5,196 nt of DNA from Deltaproteobacteria bacterium (GTDB lineage: Bacteria; Desulfobacterota; Deferrisomatia; Deferrisomatales; Deferrisomataceae). The position numbers were made by a program, and so were the translations under genes. The notes below the pieces were generated by a model, which saw only the letters and a list, made by a program, of their open reading frames with translations, had not been told where the DNA came from and did no database searches. Positions 1 to 5,196 of this stretch are shown here, in pieces. Position 1 is the stretch's first letter, and each line of letters opens with the position of its first letter. The stretch covers positions 1-5,196 of the forward strand of contig JAADGT010000134.1 in the NCBI GenBank assembly GCA_013152215.1, written 5' to 3'.

Positions 1-98
1 CGATGGTCATTTTGGGGGCCGGTCTCAACCACTGGTACCACATGGACATGAACTACCGCGGGATCATGAACCTTTTGATCATGTGCGGCCGCGCCGGC
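1..98 (+). pseudogene. narG: Internal fragment of a NarG-type nitrate reductase alpha subunit, cut at an inverted junction
   Basis: Reading + from base 3 gives a peptide that includes GAGLNHWYHMDMNYRG and then LLIMCG. I recall this as the stretch of membrane-bound nitrate reductase alpha subunits (NarG, Mo-bisPGD enzymes of the DMSO reductase superfamily) that reads GAGLNHWYHLDMNYRG...CGCVGQSGGGW in E. coli, roughly in the middle of the 1,200-residue protein. The match stops at about base 88-97: instead of the expected CVGQSGGGW, the frame continues with unrelated residues and meets a TGA at 168-170. Those residues are the antisense of the Tat-leader gene on the minus strand. The piece is open to the left edge and lacks any start of its own. 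It lies opposite in direction to the operon, so it is either a real truncated gene or one half of a chimeric join. The family call is good; its biological reality at this place is doubtful. Confidence 0.7.
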
Positions 99-140
99 GC
101 CGCTCCACTCCAGAAACTGCCTTCGGGTCAGACCTGCCAT
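1..140 (-). CDS. 5' end of a Tat-exported protein, probably the molybdopterin oxidoreductase catalytic subunit; native sequence only to about base 84
   Basis: An ATG at 140-138 follows the NrfD-like gene after a 13-bp gap, with GGGGAGG (146-152) five bases upstream. It encodes MAGLTRRQFLEWSGAGAAA, a twin-arginine leader: the RRQFL motif followed by the start of a small-residue hydrophobic stretch. Tat leaders of this form are typical of Mo/W-bisPGD catalytic subunits (PsrA, PhsA, TtrA, Qrc/Act families), which is the partner expected beside the FeS and NrfD-type subunits of this operon; the protein would be folded with its cofactor in the cytoplasm and exported. After codon 19 (about base 84) the sequence becomes histidine- and valine-rich nonsense, which is the antisense of a NarG fragment on the other strand. 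The frame stays open to the window edge but is not a plausible continuation of the signal peptide. The start and Tat motif are solid; the product identity is inferred from context. Confidence 0.7.
   Translation of the reverse strand, partial: MAGLTRRQFLEWSGAGAAAHDQKVHDPAVVHVHVVPVVETGPQNDH
81..100. other. Inverted junction between the Tat-leader gene and the NarG fragment
   Basis: Sequence to the right of about base 84 is coherent as the minus-strand start of a Tat-exported gene. Sequence to the left of about base 97 is coherent as plus-strand NarG coding. The two overlap in a GC-only tract containing the 8-bp palindrome GCGGCCGC (85-92), so the exact breakpoint cannot be placed within a dozen bases. 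Such short GC microhomology is typical of inverted chimeras made in whole-genome amplification or library construction, but a genuine inversion would look the same. Confidence 0.65.
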
Positions 141-153
141 GGCGTCCTCCCCA

Positions 154-1062
154 TCACAGCAGCGGGATGAACTCGCCGCCGAGCACCACGTTGCAGCGCA
201 TGGCGAAGATCCCCACCATCACGAGCACGGCGGCGAACCCGTACACCATCACGTTGCGGGTGCGGGTGTTGGCCACGAGCACCAGCGGCACCACCTTGCC
301 CAGCAGGGTCTCCACCCCGATGAAGGTGGGCGCGAACGCCCCGGTCAGGAGCAGCCGGGCCGCCTCCATGGACTCGGCCTCGCCGAAGTAGTGGACCGCC
401 AGGTCGGAGAAGCTCAGGAACAGGTCGAACACCAGGAGCCACAGCAGCATCTTGCCCAGGCCGAACACCACCTCGGTGTTCACCTCGCGCTTCTCCCCGA
501 AGAACCGGTCCTTGATGATGGTGACCAGGATCATCATGGCCACCCCGCTCACCATGGCCGAGGTGAGGAACAGGATCGGCATCATGCTGGTGCGCCACAG
601 GGCGTGGGCCTTGGCGAAGCTCAGGATGAACCCGGTGTACCCGTGCACCATGATGGCCAGGGGGATACCGATCAGGCCGAAGATCTTGGTGAGCCTGGCA
701 TTGCCCCGGAACATGAAGAACCCGTAGATGATGCAGTTGATCGGGTACAGGGTCAGCAGGAACGACCCCCAGGAGATGGGGCTCGTGCCGTTGAGGTACA
801 CGAACAGGTGCCAGGCCCTGAGCGGCCGGCCCGAGTGCAGCAGCAGGAACATCGGCGCCGCGATCAGCAGCAGGGTCGCCAGCACCACGCCCACCTTGCC
901 CAGGGGCTTGTACTTCTCCATGCCGAACCCGTAGGCCAGGGTGGAGATGATGAACGACCCCGCGGAAAGCCCGGTCAGATAGAAGTAGATGGCGATGGCC
1001 AGGCCGAACGCCTCCCGCGGGGGGACGGCGTGGGGGATGGTGTACAGCAGGCTCATGTCCAT
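154..1062 (-). CDS. NrfD/PsrC-family integral membrane subunit (quinone-interacting)
   Basis: A 302-residue polytopic membrane protein of the NrfD/PsrC (polysulfide reductase membrane subunit) family. Such subunits anchor periplasmic FeS and catalytic partners and exchange electrons with menaquinone; they carry no haem. Eight hydrophobic segments are visible at about residues 19-46, 57-77, 97-118, 127-149, 160-184, 199-226, 246-265 and 270-290, the eight-helix layout of short PsrC-like members rather than the ten helices of ActC/QrcD types. The GYTGFILS stretch (141-148) resembles the conserved helix-4 region of the family. The start at 1062 is preceded by GGGGAGGAG (1069-1077) six bases upstream; an in-frame ATG two codons on (1056) is less well placed. 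Only 3 bp separate it from the stop of the FeS gene, suggesting translational coupling. It is followed 13 bp later by the Tat-leader gene. Family assignment is firm; the redox partner is not shown by the sequence. Confidence 0.92.
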   Translation of the reverse strand: MDMSLLYTIPHAVPPREAFGLAIAIYFYLTGLSAGSFIISTLAYGFGMEKYKPLGKVGVVLATLLLIAAPMFLLLHSGRPLRAWHLFVYLNGTSPISWGSFLLTLYPINCIIYGFFMFRGNARLTKIFGLIGIPLAIMVHGYTGFILSFAKAHALWRTSMMPILFLTSAMVSGVAMMILVTIIKDRFFGEKREVNTEVVFGLGKMLLWLLVFDLFLSFSDLAVHYFGEAESMEAARLLLTGAFAPTFIGVETLLGKVVPLVLVANTRTRNVMVYGFAAVLVMVGIFAMRCNVVLGGEFIPLL

Positions 1063-1065
1063 GGA

Positions 1066-1659
1066 TCACTCCTCCCCGCCGGCTTCCACCAGCCGGGCCG
1101 CCTCGTCGTCCAGGCCGATGTAGAACACCATGGGCCCGTTTCCGGTCTCGGGTTTCAGCACCGCCGTGGGCACCCGGGCCAGGATCCGGGAGATCTCGCT
1201 CTCCGGATCGGTCAGGTCGCCGAACACCATGGCCCGGGTGGGGCACGACGCCACGCAGGCCGGGGGACCGAACCCGTCGCGCACCCGGGGCCAGCACCAG
1301 TCGCACTTCTGGGCCACCTTGCGCTCGGGATGGATGAACCGCACCGAGTAGGGGCACGCCGCCATGCAGTAGCGGCAGCCGATGCACCGATGCGGATCGA
1401 TGTACACGATGCCGTTGGGCAGGCTGTAGGTGGCCCGCACGGGGCACACCCGGGTGCATGCCGGCTTCTCGCACTGGTTGCACAGGATCGGCACGAAGTG
1501 GCGCCGCACCTTCGGGTACACGCCCTTCTCCACTTCCTTCACCCAGGTGCGATACACGCCCAGGGGCACGTCGTTCTCGGCCTTGCAGGCCACCTGGCAG
1601 GTGCGGCACCCGATGCACCGCCGAAGGTCGATCAGAAAGCCGTATCGGGTCTTCGCCAT
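1066..1659 (-). CDS. Four-cluster [4Fe-4S] ferredoxin-type electron transfer subunit (PsrB/DmsB/NrfC-like)
   Basis: A 197-residue iron-sulfur protein with 16 cysteines in four groups: C15/C18/C21/C25, C60/C63/C68/C72, C92/C95/C98/C102 and C119/C122/C135/C139. This is the complete pattern for four [4Fe-4S] clusters in PsrB, PhsB, DmsB and NrfC. These subunits form an electron wire between a quinone-linked membrane subunit and a periplasmic catalytic or haem protein. No cysteine of the four groups is missing. There is no signal peptide; in Psr-like systems such a protein is exported in complex with the Tat-leader catalytic subunit, whose start lies two genes downstream. The C-terminal tail after residue 140 is acidic and lacks clusters. 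The ATG at 1659 follows GGGAGGAAA (1667-1675) and lies 24 bp after the cytochrome stop; the gene ends 3 bp before the NrfD-like start. It could belong to a Qrc-, Nrf- or Psr-like complex; the sequence alone does not decide. Confidence 0.93.
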   Translation of the reverse strand: MAKTRYGFLIDLRRCIGCRTCQVACKAENDVPLGVYRTWVKEVEKGVYPKVRRHFVPILCNQCEKPACTRVCPVRATYSLPNGIVYIDPHRCIGCRYCMAACPYSVRFIHPERKVAQKCDWCWPRVRDGFGPPACVASCPTRAMVFGDLTDPESEISRILARVPTAVLKPETGNGPMVFYIGLDDEAARLVEAGGEE

Positions 1660-1683
1660 GGGACCGTTTCCTCCCGCAAGGCC

Positions 1684-2631
1684 TCAGCCGTCGTCCCGGC
1701 GAAAGAGGCTGGTGAAACCCCAGAACACCGCGATGAGCACACCCCCCGCCACCGCCGCCCAGAACCCGGCCTCGTACAGCCACGAAAGGGCCCAGGCCAG
1801 GGGCTGCTCGCCGGAGCCGGGCCGGACGTGGAGGGTGGCCCACTCCCGCCCCCCTTCCTCGGCCACCCGGTGGCAGGTGGGGCAGGCCTGGCCCGTGACC
1901 GATCTCTCGCCGTGGGCCGCCTCGCCCTGGTGACACGAGGCGCACTCGGTCACGTCGTATCGGTTGGCCAGGTCGCCCTTGCCGTGGGCCCCGATCCGGA
2001 ACCGGGCGAGCCAGACCCCCACCCGGCCCGTCTCCAGGCGGTCGGCGTGGCACCGGCCGCAGGTGCTGGCCAAGTTGGCCCGGTTCACGGTCGAGGCCGG
2101 GTCGTCGGGCTTGCGGATCCGGTGGGCCGTGTGGCAGTCGGTGCAGAACGGGGCCTTCTCGTCCCCCCGGGCAAATGCCTGGCCGTGCTTCGTCTTGAGC
2201 CACCCCTCGGCCTTGCGGGCCTCCTCGGGCGGGGGCTTGATGCCCTTGGCCTTAAGCCGGGCCAGGGCGTCCGGCGGATAGGCGTCGGCCGGGGGGTTCT
2301 TGGCGTGGCAGGCCCGGCAGTCCACCTTGGGGTAGCCCGTGCGGGGGTGGAAGTTGGGGTCCGCGTCCCGGTGGCAGTCGATGCACTCCACCCCCTTCTG
2401 GCCGTGGGTGGAGAGCACGAACTCCTCGGCGTCCACGTACAGGTCGCGGAGGGCCCCGTCGGGCCCGCCGGCCGAGAAGCCGGGCACCCCGTGGCAGTTC
2501 TTCAGGCACTTGTCGTTGGTGTAGGGCTTCTCGATCTTCTTCTCCGGGGGCTGGAACCCCGGGGCCATCTCCCCGGCCCGGGCCGCGGGGCCGAGGGCCA
2601 GAAGCACGGCAACGATCACGGCTCGCTTCAT
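1684..2631 (-). CDS. Membrane-anchored multiheme cytochrome c: six CXXCH motifs plus one CX3CH
   Basis: A 315-residue exported cytochrome. Residues 1-19 form a Sec signal peptide (MKRAVIVAVLLALGPAARA, likely cleaved after ARA). Classical haem c motifs lie at C83-H87, C105-H109, C163-H167, C191-H195, C230-H234 and C250-H254. The first motif, C42-L-K-N-C46-H47, has one extra residue (CX3CH). Exactly seven further histidines occur outside motifs (H76, H95, H149, H170, H216, H240, H268), enough for bis-histidine ligation of seven haems. A single hydrophobic helix at about 285-306 followed by RRDDG anchors the C-terminus with the haem domain in the periplasm. The role is probably to pass electrons between periplasmic carriers and the FeS/NrfD-type subunits, as QrcA or ActA does. 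The start at 2631 is set by GGGGAGGAG (2637-2645) and the signal peptide; the same frame stays open far upstream but only as antigene noise. It lies 20 bp after the HdrD-like gene and 24 bp before the FeS gene. No specific family name is claimed. Confidence 0.93.
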   Translation of the reverse strand: MKRAVIVAVLLALGPAARAGEMAPGFQPPEKKIEKPYTNDKCLKNCHGVPGFSAGGPDGALRDLYVDAEEFVLSTHGQKGVECIDCHRDADPNFHPRTGYPKVDCRACHAKNPPADAYPPDALARLKAKGIKPPPEEARKAEGWLKTKHGQAFARGDEKAPFCTDCHTAHRIRKPDDPASTVNRANLASTCGRCHADRLETGRVGVWLARFRIGAHGKGDLANRYDVTECASCHQGEAAHGERSVTGQACPTCHRVAEEGGREWATLHVRPGSGEQPLAWALSWLYEAGFWAAVAGGVLIAVFWGFTSLFRRDDG

Positions 2632-2651
2632 GGCGTCTCCTCCCCGGCCTT

Positions 2652-4598
2652 CTAGGCGGTCACCCGTTCGAGGATCTCGGCGATGTCGAGCACCTGGACC
2701 TCCTCTTCCTTCTTCTGGGCCTTGACCCCGTCGGTGAGCATGGTCAGGCAGAACGGGCAGGCCGCGCCGATCAGGTCCGCGCCGGTGGCCAAGGCCTCCT
2801 CGGCCCGCACGTTGTTGATCCGGGTGCCCTCCTCCTCCATCCACATCCGGCCGCCGCCGGCGCCGCAGCAGAAGTTCTCGGTGCCCGAGCGGGGCATCTC
2901 GGCGAGCTCCAGCCCCTGCACCGACCCGAGCAGGCGCCGGGGCTCGGCCACGATGTCGGCGTAGCGCGACAGGTAACACGAGTCGTGGAACGTGAGGCGC
3001 CCCGGCAGGTCCCGCACGGTCCGGAGCCGGCCCTGGGTCATCAGCTCCAGTAGGAACTGGCTGTGGTGGACCACCTCGTAGTTCCCCCCGAACTGGGGGT
3101 ACTCCTTGGACAGGGTCTTCAGGCAGTGGGGGCAGGTGGCCAGGATCTTCTTCACGCCCAGGGCGTCCATGGCCGCGATGTTCTCGGCCACCAGGGTCTG
3201 GTACAGGTACTCGTTGCCCGAGGCCCGGGCCGGGTCGCCGCAGCACTTCTCCTGGGTGCCGAGCACGCCGTAGGACACCCCGGCCCGGTCCAGCAGCCGG
3301 CACACCGACGCCACCACCCGCTGGTACCGGTCGTCGTAGGCGCCGGCGCAGCCGACCCACAGCAGCACCTCGAACTCGGGGTTCTCCTCCTCGGTGAGGA
3401 TCCGGGGGCTCACCTTGCGGCGGGTCATCCAGTCGTTCCGAGCCGACCACCCCACGCCCCAGGGGTTGAAGTTGTTCTCCAGGTTCTTGTTGAGGGTCAC
3501 CAGCTCCTGGGGCATCTGGCCCTCCATCAGCACCAGGTACCGGCGCATGTCCACGATCTTGTCCACGTGCTCGATCATCATCGGGCACGTCTCCATGCAG
3601 TGCCGGCAGGTGGTGCAGGCCCAGATGTCCTCATGGCTCACGCCGCCGCCCTCGATCATGGGCTGCTCGAACGCGTCACCCTGGCCCTTGCGCAGGTAGG
3701 GGGCCTTGGCGATCCAATGGGCCCGGAGGTCCTGGATGACCTTCTTGGGGCTCAGGCTCTTGCCCGTGTTGTAGGCCGGGCACCGGGCCTGGCACCGGCC
3801 GCACCGAACGCAGGCCTCCAGGTCCAGGAGCTGCTTCCGGGTGAACTGCTCCACCTGGCCCACGCCGTACACCTCGGCGGTCTCGATGTCGATCGGCCGG
3901 AACGCGCCCTTGGGCCCCAGGTTGCGCAGGAAGATGTTGGCCACCCCGAACGGGATGTGACCCAGCTTTCCGTAAGGCAGGCTGGCCAGGGTGAACAGCA
4001 CCAGGTAGAGGTGGAGCCGCCAGAAGAACTTGACGAGCACCAGCCGCCAGGGCTCGGGCAGCAGGTGCAGGGGGATGCCCAGGGCGAACCCGATCGGGTT
4101 CCACAGGTACTCGAACCCGGAGAGAAGGCTCAGCCGGCTCGCCTCGGTGAGGAATCCGGTGACGAAGATCGCCATGAGCAGGATCAGGGCCCACCGGTCC
4201 TCGGGCCGGTTGTCCAGACGGTCGGGCTGCTCGCCGTACCGGCGCTGGTACAGCCGCACGGTCCCGAACAGGCCGAACCCCGCCACCAGGTCCAGGGCGA
4301 GGCCGAGGGGCCGCGCCAGCACCGGCGGCAGGGAGAACGCCACCTGAACCACCACGATCACGGTCAGGGGGATGACGAAGGCGTAGAACAGGTACAGGTG
4401 GTGGCGGCCCTCGGGTTGGTCCCGCAGGATCCGGTCGTGGCGGAGCACCGCCCGACACACCCCGCCGATCCGGGCCCGCAGGTCCCCGGAGCGGGCCTCG
4501 GGTTGCCCCAAGGCGATCCGACGCGCCTTGGCCACGATCCCGCCCGCGGCCACCGCAACCGCCAACAGGATCAACGCGAAATCGAGCCCATTGACCAT
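2652..4598 (-). CDS. Fused cytochrome-b-like membrane domain and HdrD/GlpC-like iron-sulfur protein with two CCG domains
   Basis: A 648-residue protein in three parts. Residues 1-230 form a NarI/DsrM/HdrE-like membrane region with hydrophobic segments near 4-24, 68-90, 98-118, 136-156 and 186-208; H66/H67, H178 and H196 are candidate haem b ligands. Residues 263-338 hold two [4Fe-4S] motifs (C263/C266/C269/C273 and C328/C331/C334/C338). Residues 417-617 hold two complete CCG (cysteine-rich) domains: C417-X34-CC452/453-X35-C489xxC492 and C541-X35-CC577/578-X35-C614xxC617, the binding pattern of the non-cubane cluster site of heterodisulfide reductase HdrB/HdrD. It probably moves electrons between quinone or haem b in the membrane and a thiol/disulfide or other redox partner in the cytoplasm; related fusions are commonly annotated as (Fe-S)-binding or HdrD-like proteins, and DsrK and TmcB are relatives of the soluble part. 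It is the first gene of the operon. The start at 4598 is chosen by its Shine-Dalgarno site and because upstream in-frame codons run into a DNA repeat. The physiological substrate is unknown. Confidence 0.9.
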   Translation of the reverse strand: MVNGLDFALILLAVAVAAGGIVAKARRIALGQPEARSGDLRARIGGVCRAVLRHDRILRDQPEGRHHLYLFYAFVIPLTVIVVVQVAFSLPPVLARPLGLALDLVAGFGLFGTVRLYQRRYGEQPDRLDNRPEDRWALILLMAIFVTGFLTEASRLSLLSGFEYLWNPIGFALGIPLHLLPEPWRLVLVKFFWRLHLYLVLFTLASLPYGKLGHIPFGVANIFLRNLGPKGAFRPIDIETAEVYGVGQVEQFTRKQLLDLEACVRCGRCQARCPAYNTGKSLSPKKVIQDLRAHWIAKAPYLRKGQGDAFEQPMIEGGGVSHEDIWACTTCRHCMETCPMMIEHVDKIVDMRRYLVLMEGQMPQELVTLNKNLENNFNPWGVGWSARNDWMTRRKVSPRILTEEENPEFEVLLWVGCAGAYDDRYQRVVASVCRLLDRAGVSYGVLGTQEKCCGDPARASGNEYLYQTLVAENIAAMDALGVKKILATCPHCLKTLSKEYPQFGGNYEVVHHSQFLLELMTQGRLRTVRDLPGRLTFHDSCYLSRYADIVAEPRRLLGSVQGLELAEMPRSGTENFCCGAGGGRMWMEEEGTRINNVRAEEALATGADLIGAACPFCLTMLTDGVKAQKKEEEVQVLDIAEILERVTA

Positions 4599-4601
4599 GG
4601 T

Positions 4602-4611
4602 CTTTCCTTCC
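4602..4611 (-). promoter_or_regulatory. Ribosome binding site that sets the start of the HdrD-like gene
   Basis: GGAAGGAAAG on the minus strand ends three bases before the ATG at 4598, with its AGGA core about six bases upstream. Alternative in-frame ATGs at 4613 and 4670 lack a purine-rich site at the right distance, and the longer versions would translate the 14-bp tandem repeat. MVNGLDFALILL, which enters directly into a membrane helix, is therefore the preferred N-terminus. Confidence 0.75.
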
Positions 4612-4622
4612 ATATAACTTCG

Positions 4623-4654
4623 GTCGTTGGTCGTCAGTCGTTGGTCGTCGGTCG
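4623..4654. repeat. 14-bp tandem direct repeat in the operon leader
   Basis: Two adjacent 14-bp copies, GTCGTTGGTCGTCA (4623-4636) and GTCGTTGGTCGTCG (4637-4650), differ only at the last base and are followed by a partial GTCG. The internal GTCG(T/A)(T/C)GGTC rhythm shows a finer 7-bp periodicity. It lies 25 bp upstream of the preferred start codon. Low-complexity repeats of this type, which read as peptides such as TTDDQRLTTND when translated, recur in intergenic DNA of several GC-rich bacterial genomes; this is recollection and not a database result. Function unknown. Confidence 0.8.
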
Positions 4655-4971
4655 AAAGTCGCCTCGACATCGGAGCCGGGGAGCATGGGGTCTGCCGGAG
4701 AGCCGGGCGCGGCCCCTATGCTCGCCGCGCAGAGCCTCCGGCGCCCGGACCACGAAATGGTACCCCTTGCACGCACCCGTGATGAAACCAACTCCCGTGT
4801 CTTGTGCCTGCGCGGCGGATCTCAACGCTCGGCTTCGCGCCCGGCCGGAGGTAGACCCCATGCCCCGCCGCCGGCTGTGGTCCCGGGATCAGGGAACGTT
4901 ACCTTCCCCGTTGTAGGGCCCCGCAGGGGCCTGATGGAGCTTCCCGGTGACTTCTGTTAGAAGGCTCGAAA

Positions 4972-4998
4972 ACCTCCAAGATCTCCAAGCATTCCAAA
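4972..4998. repeat. Three degenerate 9-bp direct repeats
   Basis: Consecutive nonamers ACCTCCAAG, ATCTCCAAG and CATTCCAAA place TCCAA at an exact 9-bp period (TTGGA on the minus strand). This could be a set of regulator binding sites upstream of the operon, or chance. There is no supporting promoter next to it. Confidence 0.35.
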
Positions 4999-5086
4999 CG
5001 TAACCGCGCCCCTTTGACGTCACCTTACAGCCTCAGGGGGGCATAAGGGCCGTTGGAGAGCCGCGTGCGGCCGTATCAGTACAGAA

Positions 5087-5189
5087 TTCAGTGGACGGAG
5101 GACAGGGGAAGGCTCTCGGGTGACCCCAGAGGAAGTTCCCCGAGAAACCAGGCTGCTTTTCAGGATCTTGCTGTCCTCTGTCCACTGAA
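5087..5189. repeat. 103-bp palindromic element with 19-bp inverted-repeat arms and a nested stem
   Basis: The left arm TTCAGTGGACGGAGGACAG (5087-5105) is the inverse complement of the right arm CTGTCCTCTGTCCACTGAA (5171-5189) with one mismatch (5097 versus 5179). In a plus-strand transcript that mismatch becomes a G-U pair, so the 19-bp stem would be fully paired. Inside the 65-base interior, TCTCGGG (5114-5120) and CCCGAGA (5139-5145) form a second 7-bp stem. There is no T-tract after the right arm, so it is not a standard intrinsic terminator. It could be a MITE-like or REP-like dispersed element or a structured RNA. Only 7 bp of window lie beyond it, so flanking target duplications cannot be checked. 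Confidence 0.75.
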
Positions 5190-5196
5190 ATCCGGT

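Larger units (their letters stand above)
4599..5196. other. Intergenic region upstream of the operon; no gene supported
   Basis: About 600 bp without a credible gene. Several short open frames exist on both strands, but none combines a ribosome binding site with a recognisable protein. It should hold the operon promoter on the minus strand; I found no convincing -35/-10 or -24/-12 pair. Visible structures are the 14-bp tandem repeat (4623-4654), a GC hairpin GGCCCC-GCA-GGGGCC (4917-4931) without a T-run on either side, a weaker GGGAA/TTCCC hairpin (4892-4908), three 9-bp degenerate repeats (4972-4998), the 8-bp palindrome TGACGTCA (5015-5022), and a 103-bp inverted-repeat element (5087-5189). 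Confidence 0.6.

Noticed and set aside
128..2203. A long minus-strand frame overlapping the cytochrome, FeS and NrfD-type genes in another phase
   Set aside because: The product is Arg/Gly/Pro-rich noise in an alternative frame of three well-supported genes.
139..2655. A very long plus-strand open frame opposite the cytochrome, FeS and NrfD-type genes
   Set aside because: Its product is rich in H, G, P, Q and A with no domain, and it is the antisense of genes with clear haem and FeS motifs. High GC removes stop codons in this frame.
2632..3588. N-terminal extension of the cytochrome by about 300 residues
   Set aside because: The extension overlaps the HdrD-like gene in another frame, is Gly/Arg/Pro-rich, and would bury the clear signal peptide and Shine-Dalgarno site at 2631.
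4613..4618. TTATAT on the minus strand as a -10 box for the operon
   Set aside because: It is only 15 bp from the start codon, leaving no room for the ribosome site in the transcript, and there is no -35 element at 17 bp.
4634..4861. Small minus-strand open frame of 75 codons upstream of the operon
   Set aside because: Weak ribosome site, no recognisable domain, basic low-complexity composition, and its end lies in the tandem repeat. A real leader peptide cannot be excluded but is not supported.
3063..4916. A long plus-strand open frame opposite the HdrD-like gene
   Set aside because: Low-complexity antisense of a gene with complete cluster motifs; no ribosome site, domain or plausible start.
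4917..4931. GC hairpin as an intrinsic terminator
   Set aside because: A six-base-pair stem with a three-base loop is present but no T-tract follows on either strand.
5014..5047. TTGACG and CATAAG as a plus-strand promoter
   Set aside because: Spacing of 22 bp is too long and no plus-strand gene follows.

Overview
The window is a GC-rich, densely packed bacterial respiratory operon, read entirely from the minus strand (right to left). In order of transcription it encodes: (1) a membrane-anchored HdrD/GlpC-like iron-sulfur protein fused to a cytochrome-b-like (NarI-like) membrane domain; (2) an exported, C-terminally anchored multiheme cytochrome c; (3) a four-cluster [4Fe-4S] ferredoxin subunit of the PsrB/DmsB/NrfC type; (4) an NrfD/PsrC-type integral membrane quinone-interacting subunit; (5) the first codons of a gene starting with a twin-arginine (Tat) leader, expected to be the molybdopterin-type catalytic subunit. 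Gaps between genes are only 3 to 24 bp and every start has a strong Shine-Dalgarno sequence, so co-transcription is very likely.

The layout resembles the quinone-linked periplasmic complexes Psr/Phs, Nrf, Act/ACIII and especially Qrc (multiheme c + Mo-family protein + FeS + NrfD), here with an added HdrD-like protein of the kind seen in Tmc, Dsr and Hdr electron-transfer systems. My inference is a membrane complex that links the quinone pool, periplasmic multiheme cytochromes and a Tat-exported oxidoreductase to a cytoplasmic HdrD-like redox module. High GC, abundant c-type haem and HdrD-like proteins suggest an anaerobic, delta-proteobacterium-like organism (Desulfobacterota or a relative). 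This is inference, not proof.

Left edge (1 to about 140): the Tat-leader gene runs into an abrupt junction near 84-100. Beyond it the DNA codes, on the opposite (+) strand, for an internal piece of a NarG-type nitrate reductase alpha subunit. This head-to-head inverted join inside a GC-rich palindrome looks like a chimeric join or a rearrangement, and it is the strangest feature of the window.

Right edge (4599-5196): about 600 bp with no supported gene. It contains a 14-bp tandem repeat just upstream of the first gene, a degenerate 9-bp triplet repeat, a small GC hairpin, and a 19-bp inverted repeat spanning 103 bp that ends 7 bp from the window edge. The operon promoter should lie in this region, but I could not identify it convincingly.
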